Part shown: positions 62,034 through 64,000 of the stretch, in pieces
How the letters are laid out: every line of letters begins with the position of its first letter
Numbering within the stretch: the first letter of the stretch is position 1
Translations under genes and position numbers: made by a program
The notes under the pieces: model-generated
The model's input: only the letters and a program-made list of their open reading frames with translations
Databases searched by the model: none
What the model was told of the DNA's origin: nothing
Origin: Otatea glauca
Lineage: Eukaryota > Streptophyta > Magnoliopsida > Poales > Poaceae
Assembly (NCBI GenBank): GCA_036346275.1
Contig: CM070725.1
Span: 38,378,104 to 38,442,103, forward strand
DNA: 64,000 nucleotides
Direction: 5' to 3'

Positions 62034-63166
62034 CTAGATGGGTTTGAATAAAATCAATCGTGTAGATGGATTTTGCAAATACAACCTCATCTTGGTCACA
62101 ACTTTGGGCAAATCTTGTTGAATAGCAGTCCCAACCTGCGTCAGGCAGAAGGAATCTTTACATATGGAAAAGCAGCATGGTAGTCATTTGCTTCGTATTG
62201 ACAATTTGACATATACCTTTTGAACAGGCTTTGCAACTTTATCAGGAGAAGCAAATGTCTGTGTCTTAAGGGGTTTTGCTAGAACAGAATCCAACTTCTG
62301 ACCCTGGCAACCTGACGACAGTTCAACTTTGACAGCAGTTACCTGCCAAACAATGAGACGATGATGTTACATCCACATTATAATATAGCCTACTACTCCA
62401 TAACATTGATTTTTCCAGTAGAATGTGGTTATCCATCTCGCATCCTGGCTATAATGCTTGGTTTCCATAGATGGCTTAATTAATACTAGGGATTGGGATA
62501 GTCGCAACACAAAATAACAAAAGTTCGGGCCAGTTACATTTATTATAGCAAAATAAAATGCATGGCCGCAAGTGCTTTGACCTTTTTTTTTCACTTGAAA
62601 GTGGGCTAAGTTTCCATAGACCATACCTTAGTAACAAAAGAAAGCATTGGGTCCACTACTAATTTAGTGATGGACATAATAAACTCTTCAAAAGTAGATT
62701 TGAGGCTTTTCTCCAGTTCCTGAAATTAAAAGAGCAGTAGTAGGGAAATTAGCTGAAGTCAAGAAAACTGAATGAGGATGTGAGCAACTAGCCAACAACA
62801 AAACAATCATGTTGGAGTATTACCCTATTTTAGCCATTATTTAGCAAATGTCAATTTCTTCAGGACATGTCAAGTTGAACTTGCACATGCAAGGCCCTAT
62901 CATGCACAAATGCATGCACATCTGCACCCTTTGCTTTCAATTTTCACAATATGGGATGCCAACTTTCTAGTAGCAACTTATGAGAGATTAATGTAAACAT
63001 TTTCCCCTAAACTTTTGGGGGGAAAAGCAAAATCTATCAGTTCAAGTTACTTCTCTGGTATCAATTTGGTTCTCCAGAACACAGGAGAGAAGGACCTTGC
63101 AAGTGATGTTGACCTTGACCAATCAAATGACGAGACCTGGCCTCTGAGAATCCTTCTTAAGTGATC
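62034..63166 (-). pseudogene. COG3: COG3 C-terminal exons in reverse orientation, broken
   Basis: Four exons on the minus strand in the correct order: 63051-63166 (LRRILRGQVSSFDWSRSTSL), 62627-62719 (EEFIMSITKLVVDPMLSFVT, 31 codons), 62217-62342 (VTAVKVELSSG...FASPDKVA, 42 codons) and 62034-62135 (AIQQDLPKV...LYLQNPSTRLILFKPI). All splice sites look good. The first exon is 116 bp, one base short of a whole number of codons, which shifts the frame near the SP-VLENQID part. The last exon reaches a stop right after FKPI, where plant COG3 normally continues with KTNI and more. The exons that should precede 63166 are not visible up to 64000. Together with 58880-60299 this is one gene broken into two opposite halves, or two separate fragments. 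Confidence 0.88.
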
Positions 63167-64000
63167 CTGTAAAGGAAACATGTGATTTGTAGTTAGCTAT
63201 CGGATATGATATTTAATATTTGTATGATAGAGTTCAAGAATAACTAAATGAGAACAACAAAAGCTTTGGACTTGTGGAGTTTCACATAATTAAATCAAAG
63301 CAATATTAGACTGTCCAAAAGGTTAATCAAGATTCCAGAAACAAGTCTACCTGAGCTTCACTACAAGTTAGATGGAAAGAGAAAGTAGAGGCACAGAATA
63401 GATTTTGAGAACAGCATATACAGCTAGGATTTAAGTTTTCTCTAGAAAACACTAGGATGTAGGCTCATTTTAATTGCTCTTGCCAACAAATCACTTATAG
63501 GGGCAGCAACTTTTGGTTCCGAGCTCTGCTGGCACATGCTTGAGTCTAATTTGATGGAACACAATAAACATATTTTGCCTGTTGGGCGCAACTAGTGGGA
63601 GGTCATTTCCCCTAATTTGTAATCTACTACCAATGAAAGCAACAAGGAAAAGAAAAACATCTTTCTGAACATTTCATTCAGCTGGAGAGTGGACAACAAA
63701 TGGAAACAAGGCTATTTATCACAAGGGCTCAAGAAAATATTAACAAAATCCGCCGCCAACTCAGAGATACCTAGTTGATAATAACTCTTATTGTCTTACC
63801 ACAAATACAAATGAAAGGAATCGAACATAGCAGCTAATTTGTTTCATATACCAGATGGTCTATTAGAACTTTTAGAAGTTTGACTTTATGCTGATGAGAG
63901 CCATCAAACACACCAGCATTTTTATGTCATGTATCAGATGGCCTAGTAAAAGTTTAGTTTTGGCAGTAGATGCGTAGAACTATCTTTGCATGAATAATAG
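63167..64000. other. No gene recognised
   Basis: AT-rich DNA upstream (on the minus strand) of the COG3 C-terminal exons. It may be COG3 intron sequence. I searched for the exon that normally precedes LRRILRG and did not find it. Confidence 0.35.

Overview
The window is plant nuclear DNA, almost certainly from a grass (Poaceae). A panicoid such as a sorghum or sugarcane relative is plausible, but that is inference. The evidence is one complete intron-bearing plant gene, one single-exon R2R3-MYB gene with the very GC-rich codon use of grass genes, long nested LTR retrotransposons, and many short MITEs with 3-bp TTA/TAA target duplications.

Layout. Bases 1-33,000 are a repeat block. A gag-only long-LTR Ty3/gypsy-type element (internal region 1-7347, 3' LTR 7348-12408) has its gag reading frame split by a clean solo LTR (2978-5793, duplication AAGAA). 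Next come a Tourist-like MITE, then a minus-strand solo LTR (12827-22519, duplication GTGGC) that is itself split by a solo LTR (15710-21281) of the same family as 7348-12408. A decayed Ty1/copia element lies at 24450-27385, followed by several MITEs and two arrays of diverged tandem repeats (31127-31620 and 31960-32750).

Bases 33,200-47,600 are the gene island. FAB1 (PtdIns3P 5-kinase, FYVE type) has 11 coding exons over 33574-45416, and all junctions are in frame for a product of 1825 residues. Its first intron holds a gag-only copia element and a MITE, and its fifth intron holds a strong hairpin. A 182-residue R2R3-MYB with two EAR-type LxLxL motifs follows at 46983-47531 on the same strand.

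Bases 47,660-57,900 hold a hAT-like MITE, a damaged chromovirus-type Ty3/gypsy element with both LTRs (48303-53740) inside a larger TTA-flanked non-autonomous DNA element, and AT-rich repeat DNA. Bases 58,024-64,000 contain a (TA)n tract and a broken COG3 gene (Golgi tethering complex). Its middle exons run on the plus strand (58880-60299) and its C-terminal exons on the minus strand (62034-63166). A copia RNase H plus LTR remnant lies between the halves.

FAB1 and MYB look functional. COG3 here is a rearranged pseudogene. Everything else recognised is mobile-element DNA, and much of its structure can be worked out from target-site duplications read directly in the sequence.
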